Assembly (NCBI GenBank): GCA_023446155.1 | Contig: JAEXIT010000020.1 | Coordinates: 62,001-126,000, forward strand | DNA from: Bacteroidota bacterium | Lineage (GTDB): Bacteria > Bacteroidota > Bacteroidia > Flavobacteriales > Flavobacteriaceae | DNA length: 64,000 bases | Direction: 5' to 3' | Shown here: piece by piece, positions 26,941 through 34,886 of the stretch | How positions within the stretch are numbered: position 1 is the stretch's first letter | Layout: every line of letters starts with the position of its first letter | Program-made: the position numbers and the translations under genes | The notes under the pieces: model-generated | The model's database searches: none | What the model was told of the DNA's origin: nothing | What the model saw: only the letters and a program-made list of their open reading frames with translations

Positions 26941-27720
26941 CTATCTTGTGGTTAAAGCAATTATGGTTATCAATAGGGAGATTGCTGAAATCGCTACCGT
27001 TATATTCGGTCCGATCACTGATGAATTTACTTTGGTTTTGTTGGGCTCTACATAGACCACATCATTTTGTTTGAGATAGTAAAACTGGGAATTCATAAAC
27101 TCCGGTTTTGTTAAATCGACACGAGTAGTGGTGACTTTACCTTCCGTTTCCCGAATGATCAGAATATTGTTTCGCTTTCCGTAAACGGTAAGATCGCCGG
27201 CCAAACTCAATGCTTCCGGCAAGGTAATCCGCTCTGATTGTATCGGATAAGTTCCCGGTCGGGTTACTTCTCCCTGAACGGTTACTTTATAATTTAATAT
27301 TCGCATATTAACCGACGGGTTCTTGATATAAGCACTTAACAACTCGTTTAATTTTGTCATGGCTTCACTACGGGTTAATCCGCCTAATTTGATATTTCCG
27401 ATAACCGGAAAAGCAATTTCCCCTTTGGAATCTATCAGGTAGGTTTGTAAACGCGGCTGACTTGCGGCTGTTTCGGTAGTACCCTGCAGGGTAACCGCAT
27501 ATAAGTTAAACGGTACCGCTACTTCCGGATTTTCGGCCGAAACGATAATCATTAACAAATCGTCCGGTTGTAATTTCGGTTCGAATGTAACAGAAGATCC
27601 TTCTCTTGAAAACTGATCAATATTTTGATAATAAACAATATCTTTTTTTTGTGCACAGGAAGACAGTAGTACCAAGGCTCCAAGGGCAAAAAAACAGAAA
27701 CAGCGAGAAATTACTTCCAT
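26941..27720 (-). CDS. wza: Outer-membrane polysaccharide export lipoprotein (Wza), first copy
   Basis: 259 aa. A lipoprotein signal ends in the lipobox LLSSC (Cys22). A Poly_export domain (KLQPDDLLMIIVSAENPEVA onward) and an SLBB-type repeat with VQGEVTRPGTYPIQ and LPEALSLAGDLT follow. There is a hydrophobic or amphipathic C-terminal segment (about 235-257) that could form the outer-membrane helix ring. Transcribed from its own -7 element and immediately before wzc1. It pairs with wzc1 by position. Confidence 0.92.
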   Translation of the reverse strand: MEVISRCFCFFALGALVLLSSCAQKKDIVYYQNIDQFSREGSSVTFEPKLQPDDLLMIIVSAENPEVAVPFNLYAVTLQGTTETAASQPRLQTYLIDSKGEIAFPVIGNIKLGGLTRSEAMTKLNELLSAYIKNPSVNMRILNYKVTVQGEVTRPGTYPIQSERITLPEALSLAGDLTVYGKRNNILIIRETEGKVTTTRVDLTKPEFMNSQFYYLKQNDVVYVEPNKTKVNSSVIGPNITVAISAISLLITIIALTTR

Positions 27721-27737
27721 AAATAATAAATTTTGCG

Positions 27738-27745
27738 CAAAGATA
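27738..27745 (-). promoter_or_regulatory. -7 promoter element (TATCTTTG) for wza1-wzc1
   Basis: The complement of 27738-27745 is TATCTTTG, an exact TAnnTTTG match 17 nt before the wza1 start codon. A TTG (complement of 27770-27772) lies 24 nt upstream, slightly wider than usual, inside the end of the preceding gene. Confidence 0.5.
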
Positions 27746-27757
27746 CGCTTTTGATTT

Positions 27758-29743
27758 TTAATTAATATCCAAGGTCGAAAACGACGAATTCATACTTCGG
27801 AACTCCGGTACAATTGATTTCATCTGCATTACAATATCGGACAACTCCTTTCCTTCCTCGGTAATATTGATCAATAGGTCTACCGCTTCAGAAATCATTT
27901 CAAATGTATCGGAGACTTCGATAGCAATCATAATTTTTTCGTGATGTGTTGGCAAGGTTTTGGAGGAATCGTTTAACAATTCTTCGTATAATTTTTCTCC
28001 CGGTCGCAATCCTACGAATTCAATCTTGATATCTTTATCGGGTTGTAATCCCGCCATACGAATCATTTTACGAGCCAAATCGATAATTTTTACCGGTTTT
28101 CCCATATCAAAAATATAGATCTCCCCACCACTTCCCATCGCACCGGCTTCCAATACCAACTGACAGGCTTCCGGGATGGTCATAAAGTAGCGGATAATCT
28201 TTGGATGCGTAATCGTTATCGGACCACCGTTGGCAATTTGCTGTTTAAACAACGGCACCACCGAACCATTGGAACCCAATACATTTCCGAAACGGGTGGT
28301 AATAAACTTGGTATGTTTCACCCCATTATCGTGCAAATGATAGTTCAACGTCTGCACATATTTTTCAGCAATTCGCTTACTGGCCCCCATCACGTTACTT
28401 GGATTTACCGCTTTATCGGTTGAGATCATCACGAATTTTGCAACTTTATAAGCTACGGATAAATCGGCCAGATTACGGGTTCCCATTACATTGGTAAAAA
28501 CCGCCTGTATCGGATGATCTTCCATCATCGGCACATGTTTATAGGCTGCCGCATGGAATACGATATCCGGTTTGTATTTGGCAAAGATCGACTCGATCTC
28601 TTTTTTATTTCGTATATCAGCTACAAAAGAATGAACGCTCGCCGTCGTTTTCTTTTTACTCAGCTCTAACGTCAGATGATACAGCGGTGTTTCGGCCTGA
28701 TCAATTAAAACCACCCGTTTAGGTGCAAAAGCAATGACCTGATTTACGATTTCGCCGCCAATAGAACCGGCCGCTCCGGTAATCACTACCGTTTTACCAT
28801 TGATTTCTCTTTGAATAGCGGTGTTATCCAGCTTGATCGGCATTCGCTCCAATAAGTCTTCAATCTGAATGGATTTTACTTTTTTGGAAATGTCCTTAAC
28901 ATCCGACCAGTCGGCTACAACCGGAACCGTGTAGACTTTAAATCCATATTCCAGACACTCATCAATCAGTTCGATTTTTCGGTCTTCCTGCAAATCGTTT
29001 GAAGCCAGAATCAGGGTATTGGCACCTAAGGAGCGTAGTAAAACCGGTACTTTTTTCCGGGTAGTATAAATCGGCATATCCAAAATCCGTTTTGTGGTAT
29101 TGGACGCATCATAATCGACAAACCCCAGTAATTTAAAGCGCTGTGGTCGTTCGGTACGCAATGCATTGGCCAAAGCCGTCGCGTTAAAACCGGTACCATA
29201 GATCAGTGCTCGTTCGAGTTTTATTTTTTTAGATTCGGTAAGGTAATGCTCAAAAATCTGTTTCACCACAATACGGTACAGGAATAGCCCCATAAAGGAA
29301 ATGATGATATTGAGCAGCAATCGGGTATTTAGGAACAGTTTATCGCCAATGGCCTGTTCGAAGTAGACATTTATAAAAAACATCACCAAAAAGGTGGATG
29401 ATTGCGCAAAAAATAGTCGGATACCGTCGATAAATGTCGAATGCCGGATAATCCCGGAATACGTTCGGAATAACCAGAAAAAGAAAACGGTTACCGAAAG
29501 GTACACACAAACGACATAGATAAATTTATCTTTATCTAATGCCAATCGAAACTGAATTCCCAAACCGTCAAGCAAGAAATAGCTGATCACCGAGGCAATC
29601 ATCACGACGTTAATATCTATAAATAAGACAATCCATCGGGGCAAATAGCGCAAACTTTGCAAAGAAAAATCTTCCCTAAAAGTTGACGAAGCCTGCTGTA
29701 AATTGGAATGCAGACCTTGCAGCATACTATTTTTCAAGTTCAA
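27758..29743 (-). CDS. pglF: UDP-GlcNAc 4,6-dehydratase, membrane form (PglF/CapD/WbpM-like)
   Basis: 661 aa. Four N-terminal membrane helices (about 36-58, 74-92, 108-126, 142-160) precede a first nucleotide-binding domain (YGTGFNATALANAL, about 182) and a catalytic SDR domain. The SDR domain has the NAD loop TGAAGSIG (322-329) and the STDKAVNPSNVMGASKR active site, in which Met replaces the usual Tyr as in PglF/WbpM. It forms UDP-2-acetamido-2,6-dideoxy-4-keto-hexose from UDP-GlcNAc. It follows pglE by 41 nt. With the PglE, PglD and PglC homologues it completes a set for a diacetamido-trideoxyhexose. An internal start at residue 7 is also possible. Confidence 0.88.
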   Translation of the reverse strand: MNLKNSMLQGLHSNLQQASSTFREDFSLQSLRYLPRWIVLFIDINVVMIASVISYFLLDGLGIQFRLALDKDKFIYVVCVYLSVTVFFFWLFRTYSGIIRHSTFIDGIRLFFAQSSTFLVMFFINVYFEQAIGDKLFLNTRLLLNIIISFMGLFLYRIVVKQIFEHYLTESKKIKLERALIYGTGFNATALANALRTERPQRFKLLGFVDYDASNTTKRILDMPIYTTRKKVPVLLRSLGANTLILASNDLQEDRKIELIDECLEYGFKVYTVPVVADWSDVKDISKKVKSIQIEDLLERMPIKLDNTAIQREINGKTVVITGAAGSIGGEIVNQVIAFAPKRVVLIDQAETPLYHLTLELSKKKTTASVHSFVADIRNKKEIESIFAKYKPDIVFHAAAYKHVPMMEDHPIQAVFTNVMGTRNLADLSVAYKVAKFVMISTDKAVNPSNVMGASKRIAEKYVQTLNYHLHDNGVKHTKFITTRFGNVLGSNGSVVPLFKQQIANGGPITITHPKIIRYFMTIPEACQLVLEAGAMGSGGEIYIFDMGKPVKIIDLARKMIRMAGLQPDKDIKIEFVGLRPGEKLYEELLNDSSKTLPTHHEKIMIAIEVSDTFEMISEAVDLLINITEEGKELSDIVMQMKSIVPEFRSMNSSFSTLDIN

Positions 29744-29784
29744 CAGTATTATTGTTCATGAATTATTACTACAATTAAAATGAA

Positions 29785-30945
29785 TTAAAGCGCTTCTGAA
29801 AGTTTTAGTTTGAAAAACATATCAAGAACTATTCCAATTCTTTCCATTTCAGCATCGGTCATATTCGAACCGGAAGGCAGACACAGACCGTTTTTAAACA
29901 GTTCTTCTGCAATAGTTCCTCCATAATAAGGTGCTTTTTCGAATACCGGTTGCAAATGCATTGGTTTCCAAAGTGGTCTGCTTTCAATATTGTCGGCATC
30001 CAACATGAGTCGCAATTCCTCGGCAGCGGTTATTCCGTAAACAACCGGATCGATATAAATCGCTGTTAACCAGTGATTCGAAAAATAATCGGTTGTTGGC
30101 TCCTGTAATACGGTTATTCCTTCTATATTTTTAAAATAGTTTCTATAATATTGGTTTACTTTTCGTCGCAACGCAACATGATCGTCCAGCACTTCCATTT
30201 GTCCTCTTCCGATTCCGGCACAAATGTTACTCATCCGGTAATTGTAACCAATAACACTGTGTTGATAATGGGGTGCTTCGTCTCTTGCCTGAGTCGATAA
30301 AAATATGGTTTTCTTTTTTAGCTCCGAATCTTTAACAACCAAAGCGCCACCACCAGATGTGGTGATAATTTTATTTCCGTTAAAGGACAACACACCAAAC
30401 TTTCCGAAAGTACCACAGGATTTTCCTTTATAGGTACTTCCCAGCGCTTCGGCACTGTCTTCGATTACCGGAATATCATAGGCTTCGGCAATACGGTTAA
30501 TTTCGTCTACTTTATAAGGCATACCATATAAGTGCACAGCAATGATCGCTTTTGGTTTTTTACCCATGGCGATACGGTCGTTGATTGCATTTTCCAATGC
30601 TACCGGGCACATATTCCAGGTATCGGATTCACTGTCGACAAAAATAGGTGTAGCCCCCTGATAGGCGATTGGATTGGCCGATGCAGAGAACGTCATCGAC
30701 TGACAGATCACCTCATCGCCTGCTTGTACGCCCAGCATAATTAAGGACAAATGCAACGCTGCTGTTCCGGAGCTTAAAGCCGCGACTTCGACTGCATCTC
30801 CCAAATAGGATTGCAATGTATTTTCAAAACCGGTTACATTAGGTCCCAGTGGAGCGATCCAGTTACTTTCGAAAGCTTCGTTAATATATTTTTGCTCCGT
30901 TCCTCCCATATGGGGTGAAGAAAGCCAAATCTTAGCAGCACTCAT
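29785..30945 (-). CDS. pglE: DegT/DnrJ-family sugar aminotransferase (PglE-like)
   Basis: 386 aa, PLP-dependent. It aminates the 4-keto sugar made by the dehydratase. MGGTEQKYINEAFESNWIAP is the family N-terminus. ALSSGTAALHLSLIML binds the PLP phosphate. VIEDSAEALGS supplies the PLP-contacting Asp, and SFNGNKIITTSGGGAL holds the Schiff-base Lys. The C-terminal part (ESRPLWKPMHLQPVF) is typical of PglE/WbpE. First gene after a well-formed promoter, followed by pglF. Expected product UDP-4-amino-4-deoxy sugar; confirmed only by the company it keeps. Confidence 0.88.
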   Translation of the reverse strand: MSAAKIWLSSPHMGGTEQKYINEAFESNWIAPLGPNVTGFENTLQSYLGDAVEVAALSSGTAALHLSLIMLGVQAGDEVICQSMTFSASANPIAYQGATPIFVDSESDTWNMCPVALENAINDRIAMGKKPKAIIAVHLYGMPYKVDEINRIAEAYDIPVIEDSAEALGSTYKGKSCGTFGKFGVLSFNGNKIITTSGGGALVVKDSELKKKTIFLSTQARDEAPHYQHSVIGYNYRMSNICAGIGRGQMEVLDDHVALRRKVNQYYRNYFKNIEGITVLQEPTTDYFSNHWLTAIYIDPVVYGITAAEELRLMLDADNIESRPLWKPMHLQPVFEKAPYYGGTIAEELFKNGLCLPSGSNMTDAEMERIGIVLDMFFKLKLSEAL

Positions 30946-30985
30946 TTTTTTTCCCTATTTATTTAAAAAAGAACAAATCTTTTTG

Positions 30986-31019
30986 CAAAAATAATTATTC
31001 TTTTTTCATTGTTAACAAA
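30986..31019 (-). promoter_or_regulatory. Promoter for pglE-pglF
   Basis: Minus-strand TTTG (complement of 31016-31019), a 22-nt spacer and TATTTTTG (complement of 30986-30993) fit the Bacteroidota consensus. The leader would be about 35 nt. Confidence 0.55.
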
Positions 31020-31028
31020 ATATCAATT

Positions 31029-31054
31029 TATATCAGGTATGTATTTCTGATATA
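31029..31054. repeat. 8-bp perfect inverted repeat upstream of the pglE promoter
   Basis: TATATCAG (31029-31036) and CTGATATA (31047-31054) are perfect complements around a 10-nt loop. It sits between the end of the upstream phosphoglycosyltransferase gene and the promoter -33 element. No U-tract follows, so an operator is as likely as a terminator hairpin. Confidence 0.4.
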
Positions 31055-31087
31055 TATACATAAAACCACTTAAAAAATGTTTTAATT

Positions 31088-31660
31088 TTAACAAAAACGA
31101 AGCATTGTGTTAAACATTACCTTAAGATCACCTACAAAACTGCGATTATAATAATAATACAGGTTCATTTTAACTTTATCGGGAAAGATAACCTCATCGT
31201 TAAATTTCTCAGGATTGGGAATATTTTTTAATATTTCTTCTTCATCCGAGTATTTAATACTCGCTTCTGAAGTTAATCCGGGTTTCAGTTCTAAAATTTT
31301 ACGTTCTTCACCGACCAACTTGTCGTAATAGCCTGGTATATCCGGTCTTGGTCCAACAAAACTCATTTGTCCGCCCAAAATATTGAGTAACTGAGGTAGT
31401 TCGTCCAGTTTGTATTTGCGAAAAAAAGCAGCTGTCGGGGGAATCACAGTACTATTTTCACCATCGCCGGCAGATACTAAACGCATAGTTTTGAATTTTA
31501 GTATCGTAAACGGCTTTCCGTATTGTCCAATTCTTTTTTGGAGAAAAAGACCGTTTGATTTTGTTGCTATGGCGGCCATCATCCAGAGTATAATAATTAG
31601 ACCTGAAAAACAAATCAATAACAGCAACGCAAAAAAGAAATCAAACAATCGCTTATCCAC
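31088..31660 (-). CDS. Small monotopic phosphoglycosyltransferase (second one in the cluster)
   Basis: 190 aa. One N-terminal re-entrant hydrophobic segment (about residues 5-30) is followed by KFKTMR, the Asp-Glu catalytic dyad in YKLDELPQLLN and FVGPRPDIPGYYDKL. It lacks the GWAQVNGR motif of PglC. In its place is LKPGLTSEASIKYSDEEE, a pattern I associate with other Bacteroidota sugar transferases. It attaches a sugar phosphate to undecaprenyl phosphate. It comes 35 nt after the pglD-like gene. Having two small PGTs side by side suggests two different first sugars or two glycans. Substrate unknown. Confidence 0.85.
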   Translation of the reverse strand: MDKRLFDFFFALLLLICFSGLIIILWMMAAIATKSNGLFLQKRIGQYGKPFTILKFKTMRLVSAGDGENSTVIPPTAAFFRKYKLDELPQLLNILGGQMSFVGPRPDIPGYYDKLVGEERKILELKPGLTSEASIKYSDEEEILKNIPNPEKFNDEVIFPDKVKMNLYYYYNRSFVGDLKVMFNTMLRFC

Positions 31661-31695
31661 TATTTCGTATTATTAAAGACTAACCATTCTTACAC

Positions 31696-32286
31696 TTATA
31701 ATTCTTTTCCGGGATTCCCTACCACTATAGCTCCATCGGGGACATCTCTTATAATTACCGCTCCAGCGCCAACAACAGCCCATTTACCTATAGTAATTCC
31801 CTGAATCACTGCAGCGCCTATACCAATATGAGTTCCTTCACCAACAACGACTCCTCCAGCCAAAGCGGCATTTGGAGAGACATGTACAAAATCTTCCAAC
31901 ACACAATCATGTTCCACTATGGCTCCGGAATTCAGAATACAATGTTTTCCTATTATCGCTCCGGAATTAACAATAGCATTGGGCATTATTACGGTTCCCT
32001 CGCCAATAAAAGCATGTGGGGAAACAACTGCTTTGGCATGAATTGCACTTGCAAAATCAGACGCTATTACAGCTGCTATTTTTTTCCTAATCGTATTATC
32101 TCCAATCGAAATAATAAACGTTTCGTTTTTTAACCTATTTAATTCCGAACTATCCAATACCGGTATACCACAAATATGTTCTGATTTTGGGTTATCATCC
32201 AAAATACCGTCAATTTTGTGCTCTTTTATCGAGTCAACAATATCTATAATGACTTTACAATGTCCACTGCCTCCGTATAAATACAT
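31696..32286 (-). CDS. pglD: UDP-4-amino-sugar N-acetyltransferase (PglD-like)
   Basis: About 196 aa, the length of C. jejuni PglD. An N-terminal small Rossmann domain (MYLYGGSGHCKVIID) is followed by a left-handed beta-helix of hexapeptide repeats. SGAIVEHDCVLED holds the likely catalytic His, and HIGIGAAVIQG and VGAGAVIIRDVPDG follow. I placed the start at 32286, one base after the pglC stop, because homologues begin MYLYGGSG; an upstream ATG at 32352 lies inside pglC. It acetylates the 4-amino group to give UDP-diacetamido sugar, using acetyl-CoA. Confidence 0.87.
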   Translation of the reverse strand: MYLYGGSGHCKVIIDIVDSIKEHKIDGILDDNPKSEHICGIPVLDSSELNRLKNETFIISIGDNTIRKKIAAVIASDFASAIHAKAVVSPHAFIGEGTVIMPNAIVNSGAIIGKHCILNSGAIVEHDCVLEDFVHVSPNAALAGGVVVGEGTHIGIGAAVIQGITIGKWAVVGAGAVIIRDVPDGAIVVGNPGKEL

Positions 32287-32287
32287 C

Positions 32288-32890
32288 TTAATTTCCTTTA
32301 AATACTTCCATTGTCGCCACACCTTCGGCAGAGATTCCTTCCCTAACGACAACTTTTTTAATGGTTAAAAATATAATTTTCATATCAATCCAAAAACTAA
32401 TATTGTTGACATAAAAAACATCATATTCAAATTTTTGCTGCCAACTGATCGCATTACGTCCATTGACCTGCGCCCAACCCGTTATTCCAGGCCGAACATC
32501 ATGGCGTTTTTTTTGCGTTTCATTATACAAAGGCAGGTATTGTGGCAATAATGGCCGTGGCCCGATTAAGCTCATATCTCCTTTTAAAACATTGATCAGC
32601 TGAGGAATCTCATCGATAGATGTTTTACGCACAAAGCTTCCCACTTTTGTTAAACGTTCCGAATCCGGTAATAAATTTCCGTTTTGATCGCGTTTATCAT
32701 TCATCGTTTTAAACTTAATGATTTTAAAAAGGCGTTCGTTTTTCCCAGGTCTGATCTGAAAGAAAAAAGGCTTTCCCTGATTCGCAAAATAGAGGCAAAT
32801 CGTTACAACCACAAAAATGGGGAGTAGTAGTATACAACCGAATAATGCAACGGTAAAATCAAAAAAACGTTTACAATAATTTTTATACAT
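32288..32890 (-). CDS. pglC: Undecaprenyl phosphate N,N'-diacetylbacillosamine-1-phosphate transferase (PglC-like)
   Basis: 200 aa monotopic PGT. An N-terminal hydrophobic re-entrant helix (about 12-35), IIKFKTMNDKRDQNG, the catalytic dyad TSIDEIPQLINVL, GPRPLLPQYLPLYN and RPGITGWAQVNGRNAISW together match C. jejuni PglC closely as I remember it, including length. It starts lipid-linked glycan assembly with the diacetamido sugar made by the PglF/E/D homologues. It overlaps the upstream GT4 gene by 1 nt (TAATG) and is followed by pglD after 1 nt. Confidence 0.9.
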   Translation of the reverse strand: MYKNYCKRFFDFTVALFGCILLLPIFVVVTICLYFANQGKPFFFQIRPGKNERLFKIIKFKTMNDKRDQNGNLLPDSERLTKVGSFVRKTSIDEIPQLINVLKGDMSLIGPRPLLPQYLPLYNETQKKRHDVRPGITGWAQVNGRNAISWQQKFEYDVFYVNNISFWIDMKIIFLTIKKVVVREGISAEGVATMEVFKGN

Positions 32891-34107
32891 TATACTATTT
32901 TATTAAAAACCCCTATATACTTCTCCACTGCTATATCCAGTGAATAGTTCTCTTTAGCTACTTCCAAAGCATTGATGGATTGTTTCTGAACCAGCTCCAC
33001 ATTCTGAGTGTAGTTTACAAAATCCTCAACTGCAAATTTGTTACTTTTTTCCGGAAGTACATAACCAATATTCTCCGATTCTATCTTATCTTTCTGCCAT
33101 CCGGGATGATTAATCACTATGGGTTTTCCTGCCGCCAAAGTATCAAAAAATTTATTGGCAGAATTGGCCCACAATTCTTTCACCGGTATCACAAAAGAAC
33201 TTCCCATATTACATTCATAATACAGTTGTGGTAACTCCTGCTTGGAAACCGGATCGAGTATAAAGACGTTTTTATTCAGAACGCCTTCCTCTAAAGCGAG
33301 CTGTGTAACCATTTCTTTTTCAGCTCCGGCACCAATTAATACAAAAACAACAGTCGGATCTATTGCTATTACTTCTTTGGCCAATTTGACAACATAATCT
33401 ATTCCGTTCACTCGACCGAAAGTCCCGGCATATAAAACGGTAAATCGGGGTACAAAACCTATTTTTTCTTTTAATAATGATTTCTCCCGATTGTAGTTGT
33501 TTTGAAAACGTCTGATTTCAGAAATGTTCTCTATAATTTCAATAGGTTTTATTTTAAATTGTGGGTATCTATCGACAATCGATTTCTTCATATCGACCGA
33601 TAGGGGAACAATAGCCGCTGCATTTTTATAAATTATTCTTTCCAGTTGGTACAATACTTTTTGCAAGTAAATATTTTTTATTGCGCCTATTGCAATCACA
33701 GCTTCCGGCCACACATCTCTGACTTCAAAAACAAATGGTGTTTTCGTCATCCATTTTTTTACCAAAGCAGGTATACCGATAGACAACGGTGTAGAAGTCG
33801 CTAAAACGAAATCGGTTTTTATGGACAGCAGTTTAAATGAAGCAAACCAAAGAAACTGAAAGAAAACCAGACTTCTTTTAAAATACGATAAGTGATTCCC
33901 ATACGGCAAATAGATGTAATGCACTAATAGGCCCTCTTTTTGCACCTTTACCCAACGCTTCTTCTGATTATATTCCGGATCTGAAGTGGAAGTCACTATT
34001 TCAATTTCATATCCCTTTTCTGCAAATCCAGTGGCCAAATCATAAGAACGTGTCCCTCCATTTTCACTTGGGAATTTAAAATATTGATGCAAGTATAAAA
34101 TTTTCAT
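32890..34107 (-). CDS. Glycosyltransferase family 4, WbuB/PglA-like
   Basis: 405 aa. It starts KILYLHQYFKFPSENGGTRS, with an N-terminal pattern seen in WbuB-type enzymes. PFVFEVRDVWPEAVIAIGAI and TVLYAGTFGRVNGIDYVVKL follow, with the donor region SANKFFDTLAAGKPIVINHPG. Directly upstream of pglC and overlapping it by 1 nt, so it may add the second sugar to the bacillosamine-type lipid. The linkage is inferred from order only. Confidence 0.86.
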   Translation of the reverse strand: MKILYLHQYFKFPSENGGTRSYDLATGFAEKGYEIEIVTSTSDPEYNQKKRWVKVQKEGLLVHYIYLPYGNHLSYFKRSLVFFQFLWFASFKLLSIKTDFVLATSTPLSIGIPALVKKWMTKTPFVFEVRDVWPEAVIAIGAIKNIYLQKVLYQLERIIYKNAAAIVPLSVDMKKSIVDRYPQFKIKPIEIIENISEIRRFQNNYNREKSLLKEKIGFVPRFTVLYAGTFGRVNGIDYVVKLAKEVIAIDPTVVFVLIGAGAEKEMVTQLALEEGVLNKNVFILDPVSKQELPQLYYECNMGSSFVIPVKELWANSANKFFDTLAAGKPIVINHPGWQKDKIESENIGYVLPEKSNKFAVEDFVNYTQNVELVQKQSINALEVAKENYSLDIAVEKYIGVFNKIV

Positions 34108-34112
34108 GCGCT

Positions 34113-34877
34113 TTATGATTTCAATAAAAATTTCCGAATCCTTAAATAATTTGTCCCTAACACATACTTAAACAGCATTAAGCTTTTCCATTTCACAATC
34201 TGTCGTAACCGCGTTAATGAAATAGTCTTTAATAAATCTTCAACTTCAGAAACTTTTGTATTCTTATAAATTGTGAATCGTCCTATGGTACGACAATTAT
34301 CACTAATAAACGCGGTTTTATTGGTAGGTTGTGATATAAATATCGATTCAATTCCCATGTTAGCCAGTATATTTCCCATTTCCTTAGAAAAGGAACCGCC
34401 TGGAATCGACACATGTGTTGTTTTAGTCTTTAGCAGCTCATTTAATAGTGAAATTGAAACGGACCATTCTTCTTCCAGTGCTACTAACGGCAATTTATTT
34501 AGCATCCCGGGATGTGTATGCGAATGTGCCCCAATAAAATGCCCTTCTTCATGCAGCGAAATCACCTGATCTGCTGTTAGAAACCCTTTCGTATTGATAA
34601 ATGCGGTGCTGATAAAAAAATATCCCTTAAAGCCATATTCTTTTAAGATCGGAGCAATTATAGCATAAAAAGAAACCCCGCCATCGTCAAAGGTGAGCAT
34701 TACATCCTCTTTTAAAATATTTCTATCCTTACAATATTGGGCTATCCTTTGAATTTGTTTTGCAAATTCCTCTTTTGAAATTTTATATTTATTGGCTGCT
34801 GCTGTTTGAAAACCACTTTCCTGAACCGTATATTCATATACGTCATGATACATTAAAGAAATCATTTTTCTCATCAT
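34113..34877 (-). CDS. Polysaccharide deacetylase (NodB/CE4 family)
   Basis: 254 aa. It begins with the short MISLMYHDVYEY signature after four residues. The CE4 motif DVMLTFDDGGVSFYA holds the catalytic Asp and metal Asp, and GAHSHTHPGML supplies the two metal His. No signal peptide is evident, so it may act in the cytoplasm on the lipid-linked glycan, though this is uncertain. It sits 9 nt after the FemAB-like gene and 5 nt before the GT4 gene, so all three are probably co-translated. It would expose free amines on N-acetylated sugars. Substrate unknown. Confidence 0.85.
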   Translation of the reverse strand: MMRKMISLMYHDVYEYTVQESGFQTAAANKYKISKEEFAKQIQRIAQYCKDRNILKEDVMLTFDDGGVSFYAIIAPILKEYGFKGYFFISTAFINTKGFLTADQVISLHEEGHFIGAHSHTHPGMLNKLPLVALEEEWSVSISLLNELLKTKTTHVSIPGGSFSKEMGNILANMGIESIFISQPTNKTAFISDNCRTIGRFTIYKNTKVSEVEDLLKTISLTRLRQIVKWKSLMLFKYVLGTNYLRIRKFLLKS

Positions 34878-34886
34878 TTACTAGTA

